The notes: generated from the sequence alone by a model not told the origin. A stretch of DNA of 18,037 bases from an uncultured Saprospiraceae bacterium (GCA_938044055.1 CALIQO010000431.1:1-18037), one strand, 5' to 3'. Shown: positions 1-8,442, counted from the stretch's first letter. Made by a program: numbers and translations.

Positions 1-5
1 CTAGT

Positions 6-938
6 ATGAGACATCCGGTAAAAGTATTTGCGCCAGCTTCTGTAGCCAACGTTGCCGTAGGATATGATATCCTAGGATTCGCACTAGAGGAACCAGGAGA
101 TCAGGTGCTGGTCAGGCAAGGCTCTAAGCCAGGATTAACCATTGCTGAAATTCGCGGAGCCAAAGGAAAACTGCCCTATGACGTCACGAAGAATACCGCT
201 ACTTATGGAGCCCTTCAATTGCTAAAAGAAATCGGGGAAGAAAACGCTCCTGTCGAGATGGTAATACATAAGAAGATGCCTTTCGGTTCTGGGATGGGTT
301 CTTCAGCAGCCAGTGCAGTTGCAGGAGTATATGCAGTTAATGAATTTATGAAAACAGGCTTGACCAAAAGAGAAATTCTAAAATACGCAGTGCAAGGAGA
401 AGAGATTGCTGATGGTGCATACCATGCAGACAATGTCGCTCCATCGTTACTTGGAGGAATGGTTCTTGTCAGAGACAATCCTACTTTAGATGTTAAGAAA
501 TTACACATTCCTCCTGGGATATATGTTACAGTGATTCACCCGCACATTAAAATTCTTACTAGAGATTCTAGAGAGATTCTTTCCGACCAGGTTCCTCTGA
601 AGGATGTTATAAAACAATCTGGAAACTTGGCTGCATTCGTAGCAGCCATGTATACTTCTGACATAGAGCTTCTCTCTAGGTGTATAGAAGATGTTATTAT
701 AGAACCACAGCGTGCGCAACTGATTCCGTACTTCTATGACTTAAAAGGAATAGCCATGGAAGCAGGGGCACTAGGGTTTAGTATAAGCGGCGCTGGTCCG
801 GCGATGTTTGCCATGAGCGGCAACACGATGGTGGCAGAAAACATCCGAGAAAGTGTGGCTCAGTTTCTCACAGATAAAGGCATAAGGCACACCATTTATA
901 TTTCTCAGATTAACAATGAAGGAGCTATAAAATATTAA
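6..938 (+). CDS. thrB: Homoserine kinase
   Basis: A 310-residue GHMP-superfamily kinase that phosphorylates L-homoserine with ATP in the cytoplasm, giving the substrate of threonine synthase. The N-terminus has the homoserine-kinase strand VFAPASVANVAVGYDILGFA (residues 7-26). The glycine-rich ATP loop MPFGSGMGSSAASA lies at about 91-104, the HADNVAPSLLGG segment at 140-151, and the C-terminal GHMP motif SGAGPA at 261-266. Length is normal for the family. The ATG follows a TAG at bases 2-4 by one base, as expected of translational coupling to an upstream gene. In Bacteroidota that gene is usually the fused aspartokinase/homoserine dehydrogenase thrA, which is outside the window. thrC begins 4 bases after the stop, so the two are one transcript. 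Family identification is firm. Confidence 0.96.
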   Translation: MRHPVKVFAPASVANVAVGYDILGFALEEPGDQVLVRQGSKPGLTIAEIRGAKGKLPYDVTKNTATYGALQLLKEIGEENAPVEMVIHKKMPFGSGMGSSAASAVAGVYAVNEFMKTGLTKREILKYAVQGEEIADGAYHADNVAPSLLGGMVLVRDNPTLDVKKLHIPPGIYVTVIHPHIKILTRDSREILSDQVPLKDVIKQSGNLAAFVAAMYTSDIELLSRCIEDVIIEPQRAQLIPYFYDLKGIAMEAGALGFSISGAGPAMFAMSGNTMVAENIRESVAQFLTDKGIRHTIYISQINNEGAIKY

Positions 939-942
939 GATT

Positions 943-2247
943 ATGAAACTTTATAGCACCAGCGATAAGAACAATATTGTTGATTTAAAGGAAGCGGTAT
1001 TGAATGCCATGCCTCGTGATAAGGGCTTGTATATGCCGTTCAATATTCCCCGCATTGATGATGATTTCTATAGTAGTATTTCTTCAAGAACATTCGCAGA
1101 AAACTCTTTCATTGTTGCCGAAAAATTGATTGGCGACTTTATTCCTAGAGACGAACTGGAAGCCATTGTGACCGATGCCATAAATTTTCCCGCACCTGTA
1201 GTAGGAATTTCTGAAGGAATAAGTACACTGGAATTGTTTCATGGTCCGTCGCTTGCGTTTAAGGATTTCGGAGCAAGGTTTATGAGTCGCACGATGTCTT
1301 ATTTTAATCGCAATGAAGAAGATAAGTTAACCATTCTTGTGGCTACAAGTGGAGATACGGGAGGCGCTGTTGCAGCTGGATTTTATGATACACCAGGCAT
1401 AGAAGTGATTATATTATACCCGAGTGGAAAAGTAAGTGACTTACAAGAAAAGCAATTAACAACCTTAGGAAAAAACATCTACGCTTGTGAGATAGATGGA
1501 ACCTTCGATGATTGTCAAGCACTGGTTAAGCGAGCATTTCTTGATGATGGATTAACAGAGAAATATAGACTAAGTAGCGCTAACAGTATCAACATCGCTC
1601 GATTAATTCCTCAGTCGTTTTACTACTTTGAAGCATACAAGCAAGTGGTAGAAAAAAATGAAAATATTGTATTCTGTATTCCCAGTGGAAACTTTGGGAA
1701 CTTGACAGCAGGGTTGATGGCTAGCAGAATGGGCTTGCCGGTTAAGCATTTTATTGCAGCTACGAATATCAATAAAGTAGTTCCTGATTATCTAGATACG
1801 GGAAATTATCAACCACAAGAATCTTCTCCGACCATAAGCAATGCAATGGATGTAGGAAGCCCATCTAATTTTTCTAGAATGCTGGATATGTTCAACAAGA
1901 ATCACACGGAATTCAAGAATGAAGTTAAAGGGTTTTTCGCAACCGATGAGGAGACAGAAGAAACCATGAAGGAAGTCTATGATCAGTACAGATATATTCT
2001 AGACCCGCATGGAGCTATCGGATATCGTGCATCAGAAGAACACAGAAAATCATTTCCTTCTGATCAAGTCGTATTTTTAGAAACAGCTCATCCTGGAAAA
2101 TTTCTTCCTACAGTGGAAAGGGTGCTAGAAAAAAAAATAGATCTTCCACAAGCATTGATAGATTTACAGGGTAAAGAAAAAGAAGCCACACCGCTTAGCA
2201 ATAATTACACTGATTTTAAAGAGTATATGATATCTAGAGCCAAGTAG
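943..2247 (+). CDS. thrC: Threonine synthase
   Basis: A 434-residue pyridoxal-phosphate enzyme that converts O-phospho-L-homoserine to L-threonine and phosphate, the last step of the pathway begun by the adjacent thrB. The PLP lysine is Lys108 in FHGPSLAFKDFGARFM (about residues 99-114). The phosphate-binding loop ATSGDTG follows at 134-140, and a second family segment, FCIPSGNFGNLTAG, lies further on. The N-terminus (MKLYSTSDKNNIVDLKEAV) fits the usual start of the long bacterial ThrC type. The start is 4 bases after the thrB stop, consistent with coupled translation. The gene ends 15 bases before the stop of an oppositely directed gene, and I see no hairpin in that gap. Assignment is secure. 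Confidence 0.96.
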   Translation: MKLYSTSDKNNIVDLKEAVLNAMPRDKGLYMPFNIPRIDDDFYSSISSRTFAENSFIVAEKLIGDFIPRDELEAIVTDAINFPAPVVGISEGISTLELFHGPSLAFKDFGARFMSRTMSYFNRNEEDKLTILVATSGDTGGAVAAGFYDTPGIEVIILYPSGKVSDLQEKQLTTLGKNIYACEIDGTFDDCQALVKRAFLDDGLTEKYRLSSANSINIARLIPQSFYYFEAYKQVVEKNENIVFCIPSGNFGNLTAGLMASRMGLPVKHFIAATNINKVVPDYLDTGNYQPQESSPTISNAMDVGSPSNFSRMLDMFNKNHTEFKNEVKGFFATDEETEETMKEVYDQYRYILDPHGAIGYRASEEHRKSFPSDQVVFLETAHPGKFLPTVERVLEKKIDLPQALIDLQGKEKEATPLSNNYTDFKEYMISRAK

Positions 2248-2262
2248 ATAAAACCATCGACA

Positions 2263-2970
2263 CTATTTTTTCTTGTAGGCGATATATGCTTGAGCATAGA
2301 AATTCTCCATTTTTTGTTTTAGCTTTTTAGGTTTCTTGATGACGATGTCAGCACCGTAATTGAGCAAGGTGTTTTCTATGGCTTGGGTAAGAGGAACTTC
2401 TATCGAGAAGACACTGGACTTAGAAGATTTACTTTCTCGGATCTGGGAAGAGTGTATAGGAGATTTCTGAATTATATTAGCCACTTTTTTAGAACAAGAG
2501 AAAATGACTTTTTTCTTCTTTTTCTTCGACTTCGATTCTTCGGGAAATTTGATAAAAACATCTTTAGATGCGTTATCATCAGATGATGACAATATTTTGT
2601 GCGCAAGAGATATACTTTCACTCCCCTTAAATGCCCGATATTGTTCCAGCGTTTTTATGGTTTCAGTGAGTAAAGTCTGATCTTGATCAGCAATAGGAAT
2701 ATCTGTAAGCCTATAATCAGGATCTGAATATTTATAATACTTTCTGTCTTTAACAACTATGGGAGCATTGAAACCCAGTTCACTACTCCGCATATATTGT
2801 AGGTCTAGTTGAGTGGTTCTCTTACTTACGCCTTTATCAGGACCTTCAATATCTTTTATGATTTCAGAACAGAGGGCAATTAAATCTTCTAAGCTATAAT
2901 TCTTCTCCTCTTCTCTGAGTGCTTTATCGATGGCAATAAAACGAATAAGGGCACTTCTATTAATTTTCAT
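2263..2970 (-). CDS. WYL-family-like transcriptional regulator lacking the WYL core domain
   Basis: A 235-residue protein. Residues 1 to about 92 match the N-terminal part of Bacteroidota WYL regulators: SLEDLIALCSEIIKDIEG, then the winged-helix segment KGVSKRTTQLDLQYMRS (47-62), ELGFNAPIVV, and KYYKYSDPDYRLTDIPI. Residues about 153-235 resemble the C-terminal WCX extension (VIFSCSKKVANIIQKSPIHSSQ, then FSIEVPLTQAIENTLLNYGADIVI, split here for length at natural breaks). Between them, where a full-length protein of roughly 320-350 residues carries the ligand- or nucleotide-sensing WYL domain, there is only a helix (about 99-127) and a charged linker with six consecutive lysines (149-154). The protein therefore probably binds DNA but lacks the usual sensing module. 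The reading frame is intact, so this looks like a stable shortened form and not a frameshift. Targets are unknown. It is leftward, downstream of the OmpA gene but separated by a terminator. Confidence 0.68.
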   Translation of the reverse strand: MKINRSALIRFIAIDKALREEEKNYSLEDLIALCSEIIKDIEGPDKGVSKRTTQLDLQYMRSSELGFNAPIVVKDRKYYKYSDPDYRLTDIPIADQDQTLLTETIKTLEQYRAFKGSESISLAHKILSSSDDNASKDVFIKFPEESKSKKKKKKVIFSCSKKVANIIQKSPIHSSQIRESKSSKSSVFSIEVPLTQAIENTLLNYGADIVIKKPKKLKQKMENFYAQAYIAYKKK

Positions 2971-3203
2971 AATTCAGGTTGTATACGGAATATATAACAT
3001 TATATCCTAGTGCGCAAGTAGGGTGTGTATTATTTCCACACGAGAGATAATCTTGATTGCTATATCACAGGTTGAACCGAAAAATAATTCTTTATAAGAT
3101 TTTCTATTCACCGACAGCCTGCAGGAGATTTTTCATAGCCTCTTAAGTGTTTAGATGGGGGAGTAATATTTAGATATGCATCAGGAATGCTTATCCTATA
3201 ATT
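2971..3203. other. Intergenic region without a recognised gene
   Basis: AT-rich spacer between the shortened WYL-like regulator and the terminator of the OmpA gene. It must contain the regulator's promoter on the minus strand, but I see no clear TTTG/TAnnTTTG pair and no substantial open frame. Confidence 0.5.
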
Positions 3204-3207
3204 AAAA

Positions 3208-3256
3208 AAAGGCTTGAACCTAGAAAGTCAATTTCTGGATTCAAGGCTTTTTTTTA
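3208..3256 (-). terminator. Strong hairpin terminator of the OmpA lipoprotein gene
   Basis: CTTGAACC (3213-3220) pairs with GG-A-TTCAAG (3237-3245), and inside it AGAAA (3222-3226) pairs with TTTCT (3232-3236) around a 5-base loop. Single bulges sit at 3221 and 3239. A-rich and T-rich tracts flank the stem on both sides, so read leftward the stem ends in a run of seven T. It lies just past the stop at 3271 and should also work rightward. Confidence 0.85.
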
Positions 3257-3270
3257 AGCTTGACGGACGG

Positions 3271-4191
3271 TTATTGTCCTGCGGCTAACTTAGGGTTGAG
3301 GAGATCGTAGAATTCATCGATCTTAGGAAGAATAATAATTCTGGTCCTTCTATTAGTAGACCTGCCTTCAGCTGTATCATTGCTTGCTAGAGTATTGTAT
3401 TCTCCTCTTCCTGCAGCAATTAATTTATTAGGATCTATGTTGTAATTGTTCTGTAGAACACGCACAACAGAGGTGGCTCTTTTTACACTGAGGTCCCAGT
3501 TGTCAGAAACACAAGAACTTCTCATAGGAACGTTATCGGTATATCCTTCAACCATAACTTCCATTCCTGGTCTAGCTTTTATAATTTCTGCTATTTTCGC
3601 CAGAACCTCATTTGCTCGGGGAGTAAGGGTAGAACTTCCACTGGTATACAACATCTTGTCTGAGAGGTTGATGAATACCACTGTTTTATCTACTTTAACT
3701 TCTACATCGTCGTCTTCGATTCCTTGTTTAAGCACACTTTTTAAATTCACAGCAAGAGCTAGGTTTATTGAATCTGTTTTGGTTCTTGCTGCTTGCAGAA
3801 GCTTTATGTATTCATCCTTTGTTTCGAGTTGAGTGAGTGTTTCCTTGATATTATCATTGGCTGATTGAGACAATGAAGTAAGGTCTTCTACTTGGTCGAC
3901 TTGTACATCTCGTTGCTGTCTGAGATCATCAATCTGAGCCTTAAGGTCATTAATCTGTTCTAGCCGCAATTCCATCTCTTTTTCATTGCTTGCAATTTCG
4001 ATGGCCATTTTGTCTGTTTCTATTTCGCAATTGTTGAGCATCTCACGTGTTTCACGTAGATCGCTGTTGCAATTAACCAGAGACAATTCGGAAGCTGTAT
4101 AACTAGATTCCATCTCTGCGAATTTTTTCTTACTTACACATGAAGCAAGAGAAACCACGATAAGGGTTAAAAGAAAGATATGTTTTTTCAT
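3271..4191 (-). CDS. OmpA-family peptidoglycan-binding lipoprotein with coiled-coil spacer
   Basis: A 306-residue protein starting at the ATG at 4191. A longer frame begins at 4236, but the start at 4191 places a clean lipoprotein signal at the N-terminus: MKKHIFLLTLIVVSLASC, with the lipidated cysteine at residue 18. Residues about 25-135 are heptad-rich and charged, predicting a long coiled coil. Residues about 165-290 form the OmpA C-terminal domain. It has the diaminopimelate-contacting Asp in EGYTDN (D219) and Arg in LSVKRA (R238), and the terminal signature GRSTNRRTRI (276-285). The likely role is to tether the outer membrane to peptidoglycan across the periplasm. The TDNVPM form is also common in MotB-like OmpA domains, but there is no MotB transmembrane helix or stator partner here. 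Function beyond tethering is unknown. Confidence 0.88.
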   Translation of the reverse strand: MKKHIFLLTLIVVSLASCVSKKKFAEMESSYTASELSLVNCNSDLRETREMLNNCEIETDKMAIEIASNEKEMELRLEQINDLKAQIDDLRQQRDVQVDQVEDLTSLSQSANDNIKETLTQLETKDEYIKLLQAARTKTDSINLALAVNLKSVLKQGIEDDDVEVKVDKTVVFINLSDKMLYTSGSSTLTPRANEVLAKIAEIIKARPGMEVMVEGYTDNVPMRSSCVSDNWDLSVKRATSVVRVLQNNYNIDPNKLIAAGRGEYNTLASNDTAEGRSTNRRTRIIILPKIDEFYDLLNPKLAAGQ

Positions 4192-4396
4192 TCCAGAATA
4201 ATTTATGGGATTAAGTAATATGGAGTGACGTGGCATTCTAAATTAAACTACTTAACTATAGACAAGACTCTATTAACGATGTTGATTGTCCATATAATAT
4301 GTAGACCCACGTAATAATATTCTATTCCGTTTCAAGAAAACACGTGCAATAACCACACCAATATATTATAATTATCTATAATATATAATAAAACAC

Positions 4397-4426
4397 AAAG
4401 AGCCCAGCAGGACGCTGAGCTCTTTT
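4397..4426 (-). terminator. Hairpin terminator of the CBM48-like gene
   Basis: AAAGAGCCCAGC (4397-4408) and GCTGAGCTCTTT (4414-4425) form a 12-bp stem with one mismatch around the loop AGGAC. It lies about 25 bases beyond the stop of the leftward gene. The following leftward tract (TTTGTGTTTTATT) is only moderately T-rich. Confidence 0.75.
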
Positions 4427-4448
4427 AAAAATACCTTGTGTGATTTTT

Positions 4449-4757
4449 TTAAAGAACCACTACAGAATTTTCTTCTAGACTTACTCCGTTAGAAGTGTAG
4501 TCATCCGCGTTCCAATCGTTTTCCCATGTAGTTTCGTCGATTAAGAATCTGTAAGAATAGTTCTTACCTACTTCAAGATCTTTGGTGATTTTAAACGAAC
4601 CATCCTTAAGAGGCTTCATAAGATCTTTATCTGTTTTCCACTCGTTGAATTCTCCTACAAGTGCTACTTGCTTAGCTCCCTCAACTGCTTCTTTTGGCAA
4701 CTTGAAAGTAACTTTACATACCGGCTTTGACTTAAGAAATTTTTTAGTAGTGCTCAT
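4449..4757 (-). CDS. Small stand-alone CBM48 / AMPK-beta-like (isoamylase N-terminal type) protein
   Basis: A 102-residue protein without a signal peptide, predicted cytoplasmic. The sequence matches an early-set immunoglobulin-like fold of the CBM48/AMPK glycogen-binding group. VALVGEFNEW (31-40) is the typical strand-turn-Trp, followed by MKPLKDGSFKITKDLEVGK (47-65) and YSYRFLIDETTWENDWNADD (67-86). In multidomain relatives this fold binds alpha-glucans or positions branching enzymes and AMPK-like kinases. Here it is the whole protein, so it may act as a free glucan-binding or regulatory partner, which is inference. It has its own promoter (4812-4842) and terminator (4397-4426), so it is monocistronic. 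No glycogen gene is nearby. The fold assignment is good but the function is unknown. Confidence 0.85.
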   Translation of the reverse strand: MSTTKKFLKSKPVCKVTFKLPKEAVEGAKQVALVGEFNEWKTDKDLMKPLKDGSFKITKDLEVGKNYSYRFLIDETTWENDWNADDYTSNGVSLEENSVVVL

Positions 4758-4811
4758 AATTTTTGATTAATAGAAAAGTTAAACAATTAAGTACTTAATA
4801 ATTTCAATGTG

Positions 4812-4842
4812 CAAAATTAGCTTCTTTCTTCCTTATTATCAA
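4812..4842 (-). promoter_or_regulatory. Bacteroidota-type promoter of the CBM48-like gene
   Basis: On the minus strand, TTG (4842-4840), then 20 bases, then TAATTTTG (4819-4812), which matches the primary-sigma consensus TAnnTTTG exactly. Transcription would begin near 4805, giving a leader of about 48 bases before the ATG at 4757. Confidence 0.75.
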
Positions 4843-5066
4843 CCATTTATGATTCCCCTGATACGATCATATAAGTTCCGATTTTTCATTTCGTTTTTAA
4901 TACAGAATTTATGCTCGTAGGCTTTACAATTCTTGCAACAATATTAATCTTGCGACCCTTCTAGAAGAGAATAATTTTTTATTAAATAATTGTAAATTTT
5001 TTCAGAAACGAATTAAAACAGAATGAGTTTCTTGTTTAAACGTGGAATTCCCTTGCGTTTAGAAAA
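4843..5066. other. Intergenic region without a recognised gene
   Basis: Very AT-rich spacer between the CBM48-like gene's promoter and the protease terminator. It contains no open frame with recognisable content and no clear repeat. I see only short AT-rich palindromic stretches such as the one around 4980-5000. Confidence 0.5.
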
Positions 5067-5069
5067 TAA

Positions 5070-5101
5070 AAAAGGAGATTCAGCAACCTAAACCTCCTTT
5101 T
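5070..5101 (-). terminator. Hairpin terminator of the M16 protease gene
   Basis: AAAAGGAG (5070-5077) pairs with CTCCTTTT (5094-5101). The stem continues as TT/AA after one mismatch, and the loop is about 10 bases. Read leftward it ends in CCTTTTTTATTTT, a good T-tract. It lies 20 bases beyond the stop at 5122. Confidence 0.82.
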
Positions 5102-5121
5102 ATTTTTCAGGTATATTAAGC

Positions 5122-8097
5122 TTAATTCAGAACCTTCTGATTACTTTCTTCATACCCAAAAATTTCTTCCAGAGAAAGTTCTTTTACTTTTCCATATTTA
5201 TCTAAAGCAGCAAAGTTGAGTTTATCCTTGCTTCCTAGAACAGCTATGTTAAACTTCTTATCCTTGATGTACTCATTATGGAACGCCTTCATATCTGCGA
5301 AATCCATATTCTTAACCTTGTCGTATATCTTGGATCTGATGTCGTAATCCAGCCCTTTGTCGCGTGCACTTAGGTAATTGAAAAAGACACTTGTTTTAGT
5401 GGTTCTTTCTGTTTCTATTTTTTTAAGAATCGCCTTTTTGGCGTTTTCGAAATTCATAGGTGCTTCAGGAATATTGTTGATTAAGTCTATGAGGGCATTC
5501 ATAGCTTCTTCTTGCTTATCAGCCTGTGTTCCTATATAAGCCATCATGACATCACTCTTATCTTTCTTAGTTCCTGTATTGTAACTGCTGAATACAGAGT
5601 AAGCAAGACCTTGTGCTTCTCGGATTTCTTGAAAAACTATTCCAGACATTCCACCGAAGTACTCATTAAACATTCTTGCTTCTGGTGCTAATTCAGGGTC
5701 GTACTTTGGACCTCTTGATTGCATTACGATTTCTGCCTGCACCATGTCGTAATTGGTCCAGAAAACAGATGGATCCTCTGTTCCCAATTCTTGGAATTCA
5801 TTTTTAGCAGGAAGATCAGCAAGTGATTCTGGTAAGACATGCAAGTCAGAAAGTGTGGATTTAACAGCATTCATTTTTTCTGGACCATAGTACATTATGG
5901 TATGTTTCATTTTAGTAATGCCAGAGATGATGTCAAGTAACTCTTCTGAAGTGATATCGTTCAATTCTTGGTTAGATAACACATTGGTAAAAGGTGACTC
6001 TGAACCGTACTTAGCATAATTCATCAATCCGCCCCATAAGATTCTATTCTTGTTTTTCTTAGCATCGGACCTGGACTTATGGGCATCTGCTTTTAGGTTG
6101 GCTAGGGCTTCTTCATTTCCACTAGGGTCAGCAAGCAATTCTTCGAACAAGGTTACTGCCGCAGTAAAATTAGATTGAAGACCGCTTAGGAAAACATATG
6201 TTCTTTCTTCTCCAGCACTTACGTTGAAATTACACCCGAGCTTATATAACTCTTTATTAATTTCTTCGTTAGACTTGGTTGAAGTTCCTAAGTACTTCAG
6301 ATAGTCTAAAGCCATATTGACTTTTTTATTGTCGTTTTTTCCTGACTCTATCAGATAGTAAAGATAGAATAGATCATTCTCCTTATTGTCTTTATATAGG
6401 AATGGAACCCCAGCTGCAAACTCTCCTTTCTGTAGATCTTCATCATAGTCTACGAACACCGGATCTATTTCATTTATTTCTCTTGCAGAAATGTTATTGA
6501 AAAAGTCAGATCTAGAATTTCTGTCAACATCGACTTTAGTAATCTGCGGTTTTTCTACAGATAACTTATTAGGGTCTTCTCCAGTTTCTTTATACACAGC
6601 TACATAATTATTACTGTATCGCTCCTTGGCAAATGTTATGATGTCCTCCTTAGTAAGGGCGCTCATTTTTTCTATTCTTGTAATGTATTCCTTCCACGGA
6701 ACCTCATTGGTAAAAGCCATAACCATGTCGTTGGTTCTGGACCAATTGCTTTCAAGGGCCCTCATCTTGCTTTTCTTAAAATCATTGATTACAGCTTGTA
6801 CCAACCATTCTTCGAATTCTCCGTTTTTTATCTTTTCTATCTCATTTAAAATTAAGTCTCTTACTTCATCCAGGGTCTGCCCATCTCTAGGGTTTCCATA
6901 AAATGTGTGTATAGAGTAATCATTTAAATCATTGACATAAGAGCCAGCGTTGAGAACTTTCTGTTTCTTAACTAGATTAAGATCTATAAGTCCTGCGGTA
7001 GAATTATTAAGCAACATATCTATAATGTTGACATAGGCCATATCATCACTGCTTGTCCCTCCAAACCTAAAACCTAGGTTTATAGATTCTGCATCTGGGC
7101 CGATAACCTTGGTCTCCCTTGGTTCTGAAATTGCGGGTTCATCTATAGATACGTAAGGCTCAAGTTCTTTCTCCTCCCATGAGCCGAAATACTTGTCTAT
7201 AAGTTTTACGGTTTCATCATAATCAAGATCACCACTTAGACAGATGGCAACATTGTTAGGAATGTAGTACTTGTCGAAGTATTCTCTTATGTCTTTTATA
7301 CTTGGATTTTTAAGGTGCTCAATGGTGCCTATTACGGTCTGTGTTCCATACTTGTGCTTATGGAACATTTCTGCATACATTTTCTCAAATACTTTCCACC
7401 CATCATTATCCAGAGATCTATTCTTCTCTTCGTATACTGCTTCAAGCTCTGTGTGGAAAAGTCTGTTTACAATTTTACTAAACCGCTTAGATTCTATATC
7501 CAACCAATTTTCAAGTTGATTGGCAGGAATGTCGTTGATGTAAACAGTTCTATCTTCTGTGGTATAGGCATTGGTCCCAGTAGCACCGATGAAGCTTACC
7601 ATCTTGTCATACTCATTGGCTATAGCAATCTTGGAAGCTTCATTAGAGACTTGATCAATTTTATTGTAGTATGCTTTTCTTTCATTTACATCAGATAGAG
7701 AACGATAATGTTCAAACATGTTTTCGATACTATCTATAAATATTTTTTCTGTTTCCCAGTTTTTCGTCCCGAACTTATCGTTTCCCTTAAACATCATGTG
7801 CTCCAGATAATGAGCAAGCCCTGTAGAATTTTCTGGATCGAATTTTCCGCCTGCCTTAACAGGTATAGCGGTTTGGATTCTTGGTTCATCTTCGTACTTG
7901 CTTAGATAGATCTTGAGACCATTTTCTAAGGTGTACATCCGTGTATTAGACTTATCTCCTGAGACATATTCATATTCGTAATCTCCAGAGTTACCGATAA
8001 GCGTTTCATACGATACATCTGAATCGTTTTTACACGATAAAACGCATACGAAGAATAACAATAAAGTATAGGGAAGAAGTGTTTTCATGGTGGTCAT
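5122..8097 (-). CDS. M16 (pitrilysin/insulinase) family zinc metallopeptidase, lipoprotein
   Basis: A 991-residue protease that should cleave peptides or misfolded proteins in the periplasm. The N-terminus is a lipoprotein signal (TLLLFFVCVLSC, lipid cysteine at 22), so it is probably membrane-anchored. The inverted zinc motif HYLEH is at residues 96-100 (catalytic Glu99). The downstream pair Glu217/Glu224 in HTELEAVYEEK has the 7-residue spacing of the third zinc ligand in pitrilysin-type enzymes. M16 and M16_C domains fill about 50-490. A second M16 pair fills about 560-980 with no HxxEH, as in other two-domain members whose second half is inactive. Length is normal for single-chain M16 proteases. 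The start may instead be the ATG at 8088 (MKTLLPY). The gene is monocistronic, with a terminator at 5070-5101, and divergent from the ompH genes. Its substrate is unknown. Confidence 0.93.
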   Translation of the reverse strand: MTTMKTLLPYTLLLFFVCVLSCKNDSDVSYETLIGNSGDYEYEYVSGDKSNTRMYTLENGLKIYLSKYEDEPRIQTAIPVKAGGKFDPENSTGLAHYLEHMMFKGNDKFGTKNWETEKIFIDSIENMFEHYRSLSDVNERKAYYNKIDQVSNEASKIAIANEYDKMVSFIGATGTNAYTTEDRTVYINDIPANQLENWLDIESKRFSKIVNRLFHTELEAVYEEKNRSLDNDGWKVFEKMYAEMFHKHKYGTQTVIGTIEHLKNPSIKDIREYFDKYYIPNNVAICLSGDLDYDETVKLIDKYFGSWEEKELEPYVSIDEPAISEPRETKVIGPDAESINLGFRFGGTSSDDMAYVNIIDMLLNNSTAGLIDLNLVKKQKVLNAGSYVNDLNDYSIHTFYGNPRDGQTLDEVRDLILNEIEKIKNGEFEEWLVQAVINDFKKSKMRALESNWSRTNDMVMAFTNEVPWKEYITRIEKMSALTKEDIITFAKERYSNNYVAVYKETGEDPNKLSVEKPQITKVDVDRNSRSDFFNNISAREINEIDPVFVDYDEDLQKGEFAAGVPFLYKDNKENDLFYLYYLIESGKNDNKKVNMALDYLKYLGTSTKSNEEINKELYKLGCNFNVSAGEERTYVFLSGLQSNFTAAVTLFEELLADPSGNEEALANLKADAHKSRSDAKKNKNRILWGGLMNYAKYGSESPFTNVLSNQELNDITSEELLDIISGITKMKHTIMYYGPEKMNAVKSTLSDLHVLPESLADLPAKNEFQELGTEDPSVFWTNYDMVQAEIVMQSRGPKYDPELAPEARMFNEYFGGMSGIVFQEIREAQGLAYSVFSSYNTGTKKDKSDVMMAYIGTQADKQEEAMNALIDLINNIPEAPMNFENAKKAILKKIETERTTKTSVFFNYLSARDKGLDYDIRSKIYDKVKNMDFADMKAFHNEYIKDKKFNIAVLGSKDKLNFAALDKYGKVKELSLEEIFGYEESNQKVLN

Positions 8098-8431
8098 AAA
8101 TTGGTTAATTAATTAATGGTCAATAGTTGATTCCTTTATATAAACGTATTTATTGTGTGATAACGGGTGTTTCACAGTAGTTTATTACTTCATAGACGGT
8201 GTTATGGTTACAATAGTTGCGTTGTATAAAATGCATGAGTGAAAACGAAGTATCCTCAGAATTAGAAAATGTAGGGTTAAACAATAGTTAAATCCTTATA
8301 GAGAATAACAAGAATATTTATTTTAATCATCTGATAATCAACGATTAATATCATATCTTAATTTTAAGAAAACATTTATTTTGAAACTTTATAGATAGAT
8401 TTTTACGTCTTATTATCGAAAGCAAGAATAA
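8098..8431. other. Divergent intergenic region with three AACTATTG copies
   Basis: Spacer between the leftward protease and the rightward ompH pair. No gene is seen. CAATAGTT occurs at 8121-8128, 8211-8218 and 8282-8289, which reads AACTATTG on the protease strand. A TTAATTAATTAA palindrome lies near 8104-8116. I could not find an exact TAnnTTTG box for the protease. Confidence 0.45.
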
Positions 8432-8434
8432 TTG

Positions 8435-8442
8435 TATTTTTA
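8435..8442 (+). promoter_or_regulatory. Possible -7 box for the first ompH gene
   Basis: TATTTTTA differs from TAnnTTTG at the last base. I see no TTTG at the expected distance upstream. It would place the transcript start about 40 bases before the ATG at 8492. Confidence 0.35.

Noticed and set aside
2511..2535. A frameshift in the lysine-codon run of the WYL-like regulator as the reason for its shortness
   Set aside because: The C-terminal half continues in the same frame and matches the family end. There are also no leftover bases that could encode the missing domain.
3446..3832. A 128-codon open frame opposite the OmpA lipoprotein gene
   Set aside because: Fully antisense to a well-supported gene and with no family features; a shadow frame.
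7271..7905. Open frames of 60-130 codons on the plus strand opposite the M16 protease gene
   Set aside because: They lie fully antisense to a secure 991-codon gene, have no recognisable motifs and follow from its codon composition.
8104..8116. TTAATTAATTAA palindrome upstream of the protease gene
   Set aside because: Low-complexity AT sequence of this kind is expected in an AT-rich spacer; a shorter version also appears near 16976-16984.
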